60,207 nucleotides of DNA from Bacteroidales bacterium (GTDB taxonomy: Bacteria > Bacteroidota > Bacteroidia > Bacteroidales > UBA932): assembly GCA_017415715.1 (NCBI GenBank), contig JAFQFD010000008.1, forward strand, positions 1-60,207, given 5' to 3'. Of this stretch, positions 24,749 through 31,872 are shown piece after piece. The notes below the pieces were generated by a model. That model had not been told where the DNA came from and searched no databases. It saw only the letters and a list, made by a program, of their open reading frames with translations. The first letter of the stretch is position 1; every line of letters starts with the position of its first letter. The position numbers and the translations under genes were made by a program.

Positions 24749-25527
24749 TACCAGATGTATGGTATAATATGTTTCTTGTTGAGTTTAGTGTATTCCTCGC
24801 CGAATTCCTTTTCATACTTCTCGGTAAGCGATTTCGCTCGTGGACCGAGGTTTGCGAAGGTCCATATTGCGAAGAGCAGTCCGGCCGGAGACCATGTGAG
24901 GATGGCGAAGCCGATCCATTCTGTAAGCTCTCCGAAATAATTTGCCGATGTCACATATTTATAGAATCCCTTGCGTGGAATGTAATGTCTTGTGTCCCCT
25001 GGCTTGCGGAGGTTGCGGATGACGTGGTCGGAATGCAGGTTTATGGCCATTCCTGCGAAGAACACGATCGTTCCGATAATGAACTGCGGGCTCCATAACC
25101 ATTCTGTTCCATACATGCCTGCCGGTGCCTCTGCGTAGAGCCATCCTCCGATGATGTAGGCATTCAATGTGTTGAATGTGAGGCCCATGAGCATGATGGC
25201 TATCGGCATTGTGCTCTTGCCTCTCATGATCAGAGGGAAGATGAACGATCTCTGGAAGTAATGCAGGAGGTAGAAGGATGCCATTATATAGAGTACAGCC
25301 TTCGAATTGCCGGTGTCTGTCCCGGAGAGAGCAAACCTGATTGTATAATAGAGCATGAAAATGAAAGCAGGGGCTTCCATCAGGACCCATGCAACCTTGT
25401 TGCTGATCTTAGGGCCCCAGTTTGATGTTGACAGATATCCGTAGCCTGCCTTGAAGAAGAACAATGCCACGAAGACAATGACAGCCATCACTGCCATGCT
25501 TGCCATTATGATGTAATAAGTGTTCAT
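24748..25527 (-). CDS. 3-oxo-5-alpha-steroid 4-dehydrogenase family membrane reductase
   Basis: 259 residues from MNTYYIIMASMAVMAV; an in-frame ATG seven codons upstream was rejected because AAAGGTA sits just before this one. About six or seven membrane helices. The C-terminal signature GFYKYVTSANYFGELTEWIGFAI and ANLGPRAKSLTEKYEKEFGEEY, read as separate motifs, is that of the steroid 5-alpha-reductase C-terminal domain (NADPH-dependent reduction of a delta-4 double bond). It forms a two-gene operon with the OYE-family gene. A TAAATTTG element at 25546-25553 precedes it. Substrate cannot be read from sequence; a different enone lipid is possible. Confidence 0.85.
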   Translation of the reverse strand: MNTYYIIMASMAVMAVIVFVALFFFKAGYGYLSTSNWGPKISNKVAWVLMEAPAFIFMLYYTIRFALSGTDTGNSKAVLYIMASFYLLHYFQRSFIFPLIMRGKSTMPIAIMLMGLTFNTLNAYIIGGWLYAEAPAGMYGTEWLWSPQFIIGTIVFFAGMAINLHSDHVIRNLRKPGDTRHYIPRKGFYKYVTSANYFGELTEWIGFAILTWSPAGLLFAIWTFANLGPRAKSLTEKYEKEFGEEYTKLNKKHIIPYIW

Positions 25528-25545
25528 TACCTTTAGAATATTCTG

Positions 25546-25553
25546 CAAATTTA
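25546..25553 (-). promoter_or_regulatory. TAnnTTTG promoter for reductase pair
   Basis: CAAATTTA on plus reads TAAATTTG on minus, 19 bp before the start codon at 25527. Confidence 0.6.
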
Positions 25554-25583
25554 ATCAAATTTTCGCAATATTGATTTTTTGCT

Positions 25584-25591
25584 TACTTTTG
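25584..25591 (+). promoter_or_regulatory. TAnnTTTG promoter for glutaminyl cyclase
   Basis: TACTTTTG ends 7 bp before the ATG at 25599, implying an almost leaderless mRNA. It is divergent from the reductase promoter 30 bp away. Confidence 0.6.
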
Positions 25592-25598
25592 TGGCACA

Positions 25599-26354
25599 AT
25601 GAGAAGACTTTTAGGCATAATAATATCATCATTACTGCTTCTTTCCTGCGCTGACGCGTCTGTGAAGCAGTATACACTTGAAGTGGTTGCTGAGTATCCT
25701 CACGATACCGGGGCTTACACGCAGGGACTGTTTTTCGAAGATGGACAGCTGTATGAAAGCACGGGACAGAACGGGAAATCGTCTTTCAGGAAGGTTGACC
25801 TGGCTACTGGTGAAGTGCTGGAGATCATCCGTTTTGATGACAGATATTTCGTGGAAGGCTCAGTGATGTTCGGTGACAATCTTTATATCCTTACATGGGA
25901 GTCCCGCACTGCTTTTGTATACGATGCCAAGACACTTGAGTTCAAGACTTCGTGGAAATATCCGCGAGAGGGATGGGGATTGACCCACGACGGAAAGAAT
26001 CTGATAGCATCGGACGGGTCGTCCGTCCTTCATTTCATGGATGAGAACTTCAAGTCGGAGCGAAAGGTGGTTGTCAAGCTTGAAGACAGACCGGTGCGCT
26101 GGCTCAATGAACTCGAATACATTGACGGAAAGATATGGGCCAATGTATATACATCTGACGAGATCGTGATCATTGATCCGAAAGACGGAAGAGTAGAGGG
26201 CGTGATTGACTGCAGGGGACTCTTGCCAAAGGAGATGCGTTCGCCTGATACAGACGTGCTTAACGGTATTGCATATGATGAAAAGACCGGCAAGATCTAC
26301 CTTACGGGAAAGAACTGGCCGAGGCTTTACGAAATAAAACTGACAAGACAATAG
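25599..26354 (+). CDS. Glutaminyl-peptide cyclotransferase (plant/bacterial beta-propeller type), lipoprotein
   Basis: 251 residues. Signal peptide with lipobox ending LLLLSC (Cys 17). The mature protein is a five-bladed beta-propeller type glutamine cyclotransferase: YPHDTGAYTQGLFFEDGQLYEST split as AYTQGLFFEDG and LYESTG, then GEGWGLTHDGK-like (REGWGLTHDGKNLIASDGS) and LNELEYIDGKIWANVY. It converts N-terminal Gln of exported peptides to pyroglutamate, which shields them from aminopeptidases; in Bacteroidales it acts in the cell envelope. Single-gene unit followed by short repeats and a TPP riboswitch. Confidence 0.9.
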   Translation: MRRLLGIIISSLLLLSCADASVKQYTLEVVAEYPHDTGAYTQGLFFEDGQLYESTGQNGKSSFRKVDLATGEVLEIIRFDDRYFVEGSVMFGDNLYILTWESRTAFVYDAKTLEFKTSWKYPREGWGLTHDGKNLIASDGSSVLHFMDENFKSERKVVVKLEDRPVRWLNELEYIDGKIWANVYTSDEIVIIDPKDGRVEGVIDCRGLLPKEMRSPDTDVLNGIAYDEKTGKIYLTGKNWPRLYEIKLTRQ

Positions 26355-26404
26355 TGTCATCCCCGACGTGGATAATTTGACGTCATCCCCGACCTGATCG
26401 GGGA
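26355..26404. repeat. Short dispersed repeat GTCATCCCCGACCTGATCGG
   Basis: Two copies of the GTCATCCCCGAC motif at 26356 and 26382. The second carries the full hairpin CCCCGA (26387-26392) / TCGGGG (26398-26403). It resembles a repeat widespread between bacterial genes that begins GTCAT, like the elements at 12.6 and 43.3 kb. It may double as a terminator for the cyclotransferase gene. Confidence 0.7.
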
Positions 26405-26415
26405 TCTATATAATT

Positions 26416-26490
26416 GCAGGGGTGCTCCGGGCGACCGGGGCTGAGATCATACCCAGGAACCTGATCCGGATAATGCCGGCGTAGGAAGCA
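26416..26490 (+). promoter_or_regulatory. TPP (thiamine pyrophosphate) riboswitch
   Basis: Contains the THI-element core in order: GGGGTGCTCC, GGGGCTGAGATCATACCC, AGGAACCTGATCCGG, ATAATGCCGGCGTAGGAAGC. Every conserved block of the TPP aptamer (P2/P3 CTGAGA, P4/P5 ACCTGATC-GGATAATGCC-GCGTAGGAA) is present. It lies 52 bp upstream of a TonB-dependent receptor gene, the arrangement known for outer-membrane thiamine uptake in Bacteroidota. High TPP should reduce expression. Confidence 0.96.
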
Positions 26491-26519
26491 GTATCTCATG
26501 TGTATCATGCATACACGCC

Positions 26520-26557
26520 CCTTGCATTAATGTGTAAGCATTATGCGAGGTTTTTTG
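26520..26557 (+). promoter_or_regulatory. Riboswitch expression platform: hairpin enclosing the start codon
   Basis: CCTTGCA and TAATG (26520-26532) pair with CATTA and TGCGAGG (26539-26550), with one bulged T, followed by TTTTTTG. The ATG at 26543 lies inside the 3' arm, so the hairpin could hide the start codon, or act as a terminator through the T-run, when TPP is bound. Confidence 0.6.
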
Positions 26558-28819
26558 TTTTTTGCAGCGTTAATGACGCTGATCCCGGGCATCGTACAAG
26601 GTGCGGAGCCCGAAGGCACGGTCGAGAAGCTCGACAGTGCGGTCGTTTCGACCTCAAGAGCGGGAAAGTCAACTCCGGTCACCTACACAATGGTCTCCCG
26701 AGAGGAACTACATGAGACCAACCCGATGAATTCACTGCCAATGGCACTTGCCCTCCAGCCATCTGTGGTCACTGTAAATGAGGGCGGCACCGGTCTGGGC
26801 TATTCCAAGATGACCATCCGTGGCTCAAAGGGCTCTCAGATCAATGTGACTCTGAACGGCATAACTCTCAATGATGCCGAATCTCAGGAAGTCTTCTGGG
26901 TGAACATCCCGGCACTTTCCGGCATGCTCTCCAGCGTGCAGCTCCAGCGCGGCCTGGGCACGTCTGCCGCCGGCCCCGGCGCCTTCGGAGCCAGCATAAA
27001 CATGAGTACGGCCTCAGTAGGAGCTGATCCGTATGCGTCCGTAGACCTGGGATACGGTTCATATGGCACTTTTACGGCTTCTGCGTCAGTCGGAACAGGC
27101 CTTACACGCTCGGGGCTGTATTTTGACTTTGCATATTCACGCGGTCTGACTGACGGATACATAAGGAATGCCTATGCAGATGTTCAGTCTGCGTTTGCGG
27201 TCCTGGGCTGGATGAATGATCGTAATTCGCTCCGACTGACCTGGCTTTTCGGAGATCAGCACACCGGCATCACATGGCATGGAATAGACCTGGCTCAATA
27301 TGAGGCTGACAGGAGGTATAATCCTGCCGGAGAATATTATGACCAATATGGCAACGTACGTTACTATGATAATGATACTGACAACTATACGCAGCATCAT
27401 CTTCAGCTGAACTACACGCGTCAGTGTACAGATCGTCTTATATGGACCACAACATTCAACTGGACTAAGGGAGACGGTTATTACGAGAATTACAAGGCAG
27501 GTAAGAGATTAAGCAAGTACAATTTCGTTTTTGAGGAAGACTCGAAAGGTGATTTCATAGTGCAGGAGGCGATGGACAATCACTATTTCGTGCTGAACTC
27601 CGACCTTAAATATTCTTCAGACCGTCTTGCCCTGACGGCCGGGATCAATCTTTCACGTTATGACGGCGATCATATCGGCAAAGTGCTGTGGAGCGATATC
27701 CTGGGAGATGATTATGACTATGCATCGCACAAATGGTATCTCAACAACGGCCTCAAGCAGGAGGCCAATGCATTCGTCCGTGCCGAATGGAATCCTCTTG
27801 ACTGGATGACAGCGTATGCTGACTTGCAATACAGAGGGGTGTGGCTCGATATGAGTGGTCCGGAAGACGACCAAGTCCCTTTGGACTATTCTACTCAGTG
27901 GCAGTTCCTTAATCCACGTGCGGGACTCTCATTCCATTGGGATCCTCGTCAGAAGGCGTATGTTTCGGCAGCATTGGGCCATCGCGAGCCAGGCCGTAGC
28001 GACATCAAGGAAAACATCAAGAACGCATGGATAGCCGATCAGGCGGGAGTCGCAAATGAGGGCGTGTCGTTGAAACCGGAAAAGATGCTCGATATCGAAC
28101 TGGGCTATACATTCGCATCTGAGAAGATTTCGGCTTCTGCCAATATATATCTTATGGAATATCGGGACATGCTTCTGGAGACAGGACGTCTGTCGAATGT
28201 GGGATATGCGATCAAGGAGAATGTCGCCCGTTCATGGAGAAGGGGAGTCGAACTGGCTGCATCATGGCAGGCTCTCGCCTGGCTGCGTGCAGATGCCAAT
28301 CTCACACTCAGTGTCAACAGGATCAAGGATTATACTGACTATGTGCAGCATGTCGACACATATGACAACTGGAGCGAGACAGGAAAGACGACGGCGATGA
28401 ATTACGGTACCACAACAATGCTGATGTCTCCATCTCTCACAGGAATGGCGCGTCTGTCATTCAAGCCTTGGTGTCATGCTTCAAACTCATTGAAAACCAT
28501 TGAATTGTCAATGGACGGAAAATACGTCGGCAAGCAGTATATGGACAATACGATGACTGACAGCCGATCGATCCCGGCATACTTCGTTTCAAATCTTGGC
28601 ATCAGCTACTCGCTCCCGCTGCGCAGATCTCTTGACTTCGATCGAGATGACAGCATCAGAATAGCGTTATATGTAAACAATGTATTCAACAACATGTACT
28701 ACGCTGACGGCTGGTGCTGGAAGAACCTTGTAGAAGAAGACGGAGCCGTGGCAGACGGCATTGGCGTCTATCCACAGGCTCCGATAAACTGTATGCTCAA
28801 GGTCAGCTGGAATTTCTAG
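26543..28819 (+). CDS. TonB-dependent outer membrane receptor, probable thiamine transporter
   Basis: 758 residues. Signal peptide MRGFLFFAALMTLIPGIVQG, plug domain beginning LDSAVVSTSRAGKSTPVTYT with GLGYSKMTIRGSKGSQINVTLNGI split as TIRGSKGSQINVTLNG, then a 22-strand-type barrel with many aromatic repeats (RADANLTLSVNRIKDYTDY). The last residue is Phe (KVSWNF), as outer-membrane barrels require. Control by a TPP riboswitch makes thiamine or its phosphates the likely substrate; comparable riboswitch-linked receptors are known in Bacteroidota. No inner-membrane PnuT-type or kinase gene follows, so it is a stand-alone transporter gene here. Confidence 0.92.
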   Translation: MRGFLFFAALMTLIPGIVQGAEPEGTVEKLDSAVVSTSRAGKSTPVTYTMVSREELHETNPMNSLPMALALQPSVVTVNEGGTGLGYSKMTIRGSKGSQINVTLNGITLNDAESQEVFWVNIPALSGMLSSVQLQRGLGTSAAGPGAFGASINMSTASVGADPYASVDLGYGSYGTFTASASVGTGLTRSGLYFDFAYSRGLTDGYIRNAYADVQSAFAVLGWMNDRNSLRLTWLFGDQHTGITWHGIDLAQYEADRRYNPAGEYYDQYGNVRYYDNDTDNYTQHHLQLNYTRQCTDRLIWTTTFNWTKGDGYYENYKAGKRLSKYNFVFEEDSKGDFIVQEAMDNHYFVLNSDLKYSSDRLALTAGINLSRYDGDHIGKVLWSDILGDDYDYASHKWYLNNGLKQEANAFVRAEWNPLDWMTAYADLQYRGVWLDMSGPEDDQVPLDYSTQWQFLNPRAGLSFHWDPRQKAYVSAALGHREPGRSDIKENIKNAWIADQAGVANEGVSLKPEKMLDIELGYTFASEKISASANIYLMEYRDMLLETGRLSNVGYAIKENVARSWRRGVELAASWQALAWLRADANLTLSVNRIKDYTDYVQHVDTYDNWSETGKTTAMNYGTTTMLMSPSLTGMARLSFKPWCHASNSLKTIELSMDGKYVGKQYMDNTMTDSRSIPAYFVSNLGISYSLPLRRSLDFDRDDSIRIALYVNNVFNNMYYADGWCWKNLVEEDGAVADGIGVYPQAPINCMLKVSWNF

Positions 28820-28888
28820 AAATAAATGTGTATCCATTGGGACTTCCCTCAGGATATTTAATGCCAGCAGTAATAGGACGTAATGCAT

Positions 28889-28935
28889 AATCGCCCGTGA
28901 TAACCTCAATTTTCGAGGATCACGGGCGATTGTTG
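28889..28935 (+). terminator. Terminator-like hairpin after TonB receptor
   Basis: Perfect 13-bp arms AATCGCCCGTGAT (28889-28901) and ATCACGGGCGATT (28919-28931), with an inner CCTC/GAGG pair. The T-tail is weak (TTGTTG). Positions 28936-29047 hold nothing recognisable. Confidence 0.65.
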
Positions 28936-29061
28936 TATCTATAACTTGAATACTTTACCGTTAAAATCGTCTAGTCGAGCGGTTACCTTTCACGACAAAC
29001 GACATTAAAATTAAGATGAAAGAAAATTTCAATACCTCACAACAATTTTGAGAGCAAATCA

Positions 29062-29069
29062 TTATATTT
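29062..29069 (+). promoter_or_regulatory. TAnnTTTG promoter opening the AT-rich island
   Basis: TATATTTG with no gene start for about 350 bp downstream, so it must drive a long leader or a non-coding RNA. Confidence 0.55.
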
Positions 29070-29073
29070 GCAG

Positions 29074-29416
29074 AGTCGGTGATCCGACAGACATATTGTT
29101 GATGAAAGTGTTTGCTTCGTCCTTTACTGAAAATCTGGTAAATTTTTATGTGAAAAGGGATAGACAAATGCGCTCATCACCTTGTATCGATATGGTGCAT
29201 ACGCTCTGTATGCCTCTATCATACGGGTGTGGGGTATTGTTTATTTTTTCACGGGTTTTACCAGAACCTTCAGTAAGATATACAAGGCTCCACACTTTCT
29301 GTGTTTAACCCAATGCCAATTATTTATGAAAGAAAGCATGGTCGTTAATGGTTTCGCAAGCCGTGCACATCTTCAATTAGTAACCAAGTTAAATTGCGGA
29401 ACATTAGATTACAATT
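29074..29416 (+). other. Long untranslated region or candidate structured RNA
   Basis: 343 bp between a promoter and the zinc-ribbon ORF with no convincing coding frame: two overlapping frames of 86 codons exist but neither has coding character. Hairpins are visible: GTCGG/CCGAC at 29074-29087, GCATAC/GTATGC near 29197-29213, GTGTGG near 29227 with CCACAC near 29291, and GGTT/AACC around 29254-29268. It may be a structured leader or an independent RNA; no known family recognised. Confidence 0.4.
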
Positions 29417-29554
29417 ATGGGATTATTAGATTTATTATTTAGAAAATGTCCATGGTGTGGGCACAACTCTTACAAGGCTGTACGCAGATTACCCAATGGT
29501 TTTATGCTTAGAAGATGTTCGCATTGTGGCTATGAGGGCGAGAGTGCATCATAA
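29417..29554 (+). CDS. Zinc-ribbon microprotein
   Basis: 45 residues. Two treble-clef style knuckles CPWCG (residues 11-15) and CSHCG (34-38), 20 residues apart, would bind one zinc. The N-terminus MGLLDLLFRK is hydrophobic then basic, and the stretch between the knuckles is basic (YKAVRRLP, MLRRC). It heads a series of small AT-rich genes. Zinc ribbons of this size usually bind nucleic acid or a protein partner; the function here is unknown. Confidence 0.65.
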   Translation: MGLLDLLFRKCPWCGHNSYKAVRRLPNGFMLRRCSHCGYEGESAS

Positions 29555-29590
29555 CTAACAAAACTTATTAACAAGCAAACTTTAAGTACA

Positions 29591-30076
29591 ATGAGTAGTC
29601 AGGTAATTAATAATGATTATAATTTCCCGATTCATTTATTCTATAAAGGATGGTATGTAATTTTGGAATGGGAAACAAAGAGCTTCTGGGATAACGTTAA
29701 AATATCAGCTAGCTTTCACATACCGATAGATGAGTATGCTAACATATATGCATATGCAAGGGAGTATAAAAAGGATTTTAGTGTACTTTATCATGGAACT
29801 CAGCCTCATTTTATGGGTTCTCTGTGGTATCGCGTATATCATGGTTTAGACTATTATGCAGATGCGTACAAATATGCTAAAATTGTTGCATCAAATTTAG
29901 CAAGAACGAAAAAGCAACCTCCTATATATCGGTTTCATATAGAAGGCACAGTGTTTAAAAAATTATCCTTTACTGGTAGTGCAGATGCCAAACATGAAGC
30001 AATTCGAAAAGTAGAAAATTTTATTGATAGGAATCTCGGTGACATTTGGGCTGAATTTAGAAATCAAGTATTATAA
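29591..30076 (+). CDS. Hypothetical protein, weak ADP-ribosyltransferase-like pattern
   Basis: 161 residues, AT-rich codons (TTA, AGA, ATA), no signal peptide or membrane helix. The order FSVLYHGTQPHFMGS ... YHGLDYYADAYKYAKIVAS ... PPIYRFHIEG recalls the YHGT / YxxxxxxAxxYA / final strand order of DUF3990-type ADP-ribosyltransferases, but the match is weak and no catalytic glutamate motif is clear. It lies 36 bp after the zinc-ribbon ORF. Treat as unknown; the ART idea is only a hypothesis. Confidence 0.6.
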   Translation: MSSQVINNDYNFPIHLFYKGWYVILEWETKSFWDNVKISASFHIPIDEYANIYAYAREYKKDFSVLYHGTQPHFMGSLWYRVYHGLDYYADAYKYAKIVASNLARTKKQPPIYRFHIEGTVFKKLSFTGSADAKHEAIRKVENFIDRNLGDIWAEFRNQVL

Positions 30077-30100
30077 ATCTAGGACTAAATCTGGACTTAT

Positions 30101-30235
30101 ATGGTGAGATATTATTTCGATTTAGGTTTTAGGGTTAAATGGGCGACATGTAATATAGGAGCAAGTTACCCGGAAGAATGTGGATATTACTTTACATGGA
30201 GTAATATAAACCCAGATTTTTTATTCTCTTATTGA
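30101..30235 (+). CDS. Short ORF with FISUMP-like motif, possibly a gene remnant
   Basis: 44 residues: MVRYYFDLGFRVKWATCNIG then ASYPEECGYYFTWSNI. The core VKWATCNIGASYPEE-GYYFTW is the hallmark start of the FISUMP/DUF1566-like extracellular domain of Bacteroidota (usual form V-WATCNVGAS-PE-YG-YFAWGE), but the other 150 or so residues of that domain are missing and the frame ends with FLFSY. It is 24 bp after the previous ORF and 4 bp before the next. It looks like a truncated remnant, or a very short gene that has borrowed the motif. Confidence 0.45.
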   Translation: MVRYYFDLGFRVKWATCNIGASYPEECGYYFTWSNINPDFLFSY

Positions 30236-30239
30236 TATA

Positions 30240-30428
30240 ATGGATGTTGTAGATATACAACTAAAATCGGAAGAGTTCGTAAAGCATATCACTGACTTGG
30301 GTATAACAAAAGTAAAATATAAAGATTTGATGGAATGGAGATTAAAGGATATAATTAGAGATGTGGAGAGAGAGCTTGGTACAATAGTTATCTATAACAT
30401 TAGGGAGAGATCAGTTCAATGCTTTTAA
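30240..30428 (+). CDS. Hypothetical small protein
   Basis: 62 residues, mostly predicted helix with mixed charge (MDVVDIQLKSEEFVKHITDL, then YKDLMEWRLKDIIRDVEREL), no signal or membrane segment. It starts 4 bp after the FISUMP-like fragment, so it may be coupled to it. No family recognised. The 110 bp after it (30429-30538) show nothing. Confidence 0.4.
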   Translation: MDVVDIQLKSEEFVKHITDLGITKVKYKDLMEWRLKDIIRDVERELGTIVIYNIRERSVQCF

Positions 30429-30538
30429 AGTCTATAGTTAACCGTGAAAGATATGAATTGTACAAGTATTCTTAGCAGCCTGATGTTTCGCTTTACAAGA
30501 TGACTATGATGATATGATTTTAAAAATAAAAGATTTTT

Positions 30539-31030
30539 ATGGTGAATTATTCAAATCGATCATATGGCTTGCCATGGATTTCAGTTCCTAGACTTCAATA
30601 CATAGATTTTAAGTTTAGCAAAGTCCCCAACATGATTAAACAAAGAAGTAGCTTTTATTTTGATTTTGACGCTAATTTTGACGAGGGTGAAATCATTCCA
30701 GATAGAAGGTTTCATCTAAGTTTTAGTGGGCGCTATATGGATTGCGGAATGCTTCTTTCTAAAGACCTTTATGCTACGTTGAGAATAACTGCTTACCCAT
30801 CTTGTCGAGAACTTTATGACGGTTATTGTTATGAGTGTAAATTCAATATGGAAAAACGTGGATTTGAGTTTAACCGATATCAAGTAGGAGGCCTTTACGA
30901 GTTGATGATTACTACTTTGCAAGAGTTTATTGATTCCGGGAAAGCTTCTTATGAAGATGAACCTTTAAAGGGGAGAATTTATATAAACTTAGATTGGATA
31001 GATGCGATGAACAACAATTTTCATTGGTGA
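30539..31030 (+). CDS. Hypothetical protein
   Basis: 163 residues, rich in aromatic residues (FYFDFDANFDEG, RRFHLSFSGRYMDCG), with paired cysteines in YCYECKFNMEKRGFEF. Soluble by appearance. AT-rich codon use matches the other island ORFs and differs from the neighbours beyond 31.1 kb. No family recognised. A 20-codon hydrophobic ORF (31038-31100) follows but is too short to support as a gene. Confidence 0.55.
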   Translation: MVNYSNRSYGLPWISVPRLQYIDFKFSKVPNMIKQRSSFYFDFDANFDEGEIIPDRRFHLSFSGRYMDCGMLLSKDLYATLRITAYPSCRELYDGYCYECKFNMEKRGFEFNRYQVGGLYELMITTLQEFIDSGKASYEDEPLKGRIYINLDWIDAMNNNFHW

Positions 31031-31130
31031 GTTACTTATGAAAATTGTGAGCATATTATTGATTCGAGCTTTTGCTCTAATTCTACTATATCTTAACTAG
31101 GTGGCAATTTAAATTCATCGGTAATTTACC

Positions 31131-31772
31131 ATGGCAATAAATATTCTAATCCTAATCATCACAGCCATCTTCATCGCGTGGGGGCTGTGCAGAAGTAAGC
31201 AGACGGAAAAGCAGGCGATAAGGAAGACCGATGTTTGGTTTACCATAATATCGCTGGGGATTTCTGCGTTTTTTACGATTGTGGGAACGTGGTTCCGTCT
31301 TACTGATCATATCAGGATATTGCTGCTGCCGGCAGTGGCAATATCCTTGATGTGCATTTATACTGGACGCAGGACAAAACATGAATCCGATAAAGTCTTT
31401 TCTAAAATGGAGAAGGCGTTTCTGGTGTTGATGGTCATATTCCTATGCAGCGGTCTGGTTGATTGCAGTTATCGCTACCCGCGGGTGCGCTTTACTGATT
31501 TCTATATGGCTTCGATGTTCTATAAGATGCTTGGAGGATGGATCCTTGCTGAGCTGGTGTTTTGCCGTCAGTTTCCTTTGGCTCAGGTAAAAGCTTTTTT
31601 CCTCACTGTGCTTACTGTGAACGTCATCAGATTCATCCTGCTCTTTTCTTCTTCCATTTATCAGGATGGATATAACATACTTATTCAAATAGGCCTATCA
31701 CTGTTCATACTTGGCTACATGTATTTTAAATATCCTGGTGCTTATAAGATCAAGATAGATAAGAAGTCGTAG
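31131..31772 (+). CDS. Hypothetical integral membrane protein
   Basis: 213 residues with about six or seven membrane helices (about 3-18, 37-53, 62-78, 95-112, 130-146, 153-173, 185-199) and short charged loops; the C-terminus KIKIDKKS is basic and probably cytoplasmic. Codon use returns to the GC-richer host pattern, so the gene is outside the AT-rich island. No family recognised. It lies 100 bp upstream of the Fic gene, but the promoter between them argues for separate transcription. Confidence 0.65.
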   Translation: MAINILILIITAIFIAWGLCRSKQTEKQAIRKTDVWFTIISLGISAFFTIVGTWFRLTDHIRILLLPAVAISLMCIYTGRRTKHESDKVFSKMEKAFLVLMVIFLCSGLVDCSYRYPRVRFTDFYMASMFYKMLGGWILAELVFCRQFPLAQVKAFFLTVLTVNVIRFILLFSSSIYQDGYNILIQIGLSLFILGYMYFKYPGAYKIKIDKKS

Positions 31773-31801
31773 TGTAACGGTAATCACTATGAAGATAAAA
31801 C

Positions 31802-31817
31802 TTGCCGTTATCGGCAA
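31802..31817. promoter_or_regulatory. Inverted repeat TTGCCG-TTAT-CGGCAA, candidate operator
   Basis: Perfect 6-bp arms with a 4-nt spacer, 8 bp upstream of the TATATTTG element (31825-31832) of the Fic operon, so a bound protein would block RNA polymerase. A third half-site, TTGCCG, lies at 31854-31859 between promoter and start codon. The Fic protein itself has an N-terminal helix-turn-helix and is a candidate autoregulator. Confidence 0.55.
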
Positions 31818-31824
31818 AAATAAC

Positions 31825-31832
31825 TATATTTG
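31825..31832 (+). promoter_or_regulatory. TAnnTTTG promoter for Fic-sigma operon
   Basis: TATATTTG, 40 bp before the ATG at 31873, flanked by TTGCCG half-sites on both sides. Confidence 0.65.
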
Positions 31833-31872
31833 TAGTGGTTTTCGGCTCAAACCTTGCCGATAGCACAGCATT

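Noticed and set aside
29048-29442. Two overlapping 86-codon frames
   Set aside because: They overlap in different frames, have random amino-acid order and cross several hairpins; treated as non-coding.
31038-31100. 20-codon hydrophobic ORF MKIVSILLIRAFALILLYLN
   Set aside because: Too short to distinguish from chance in AT-rich DNA, no supporting context.
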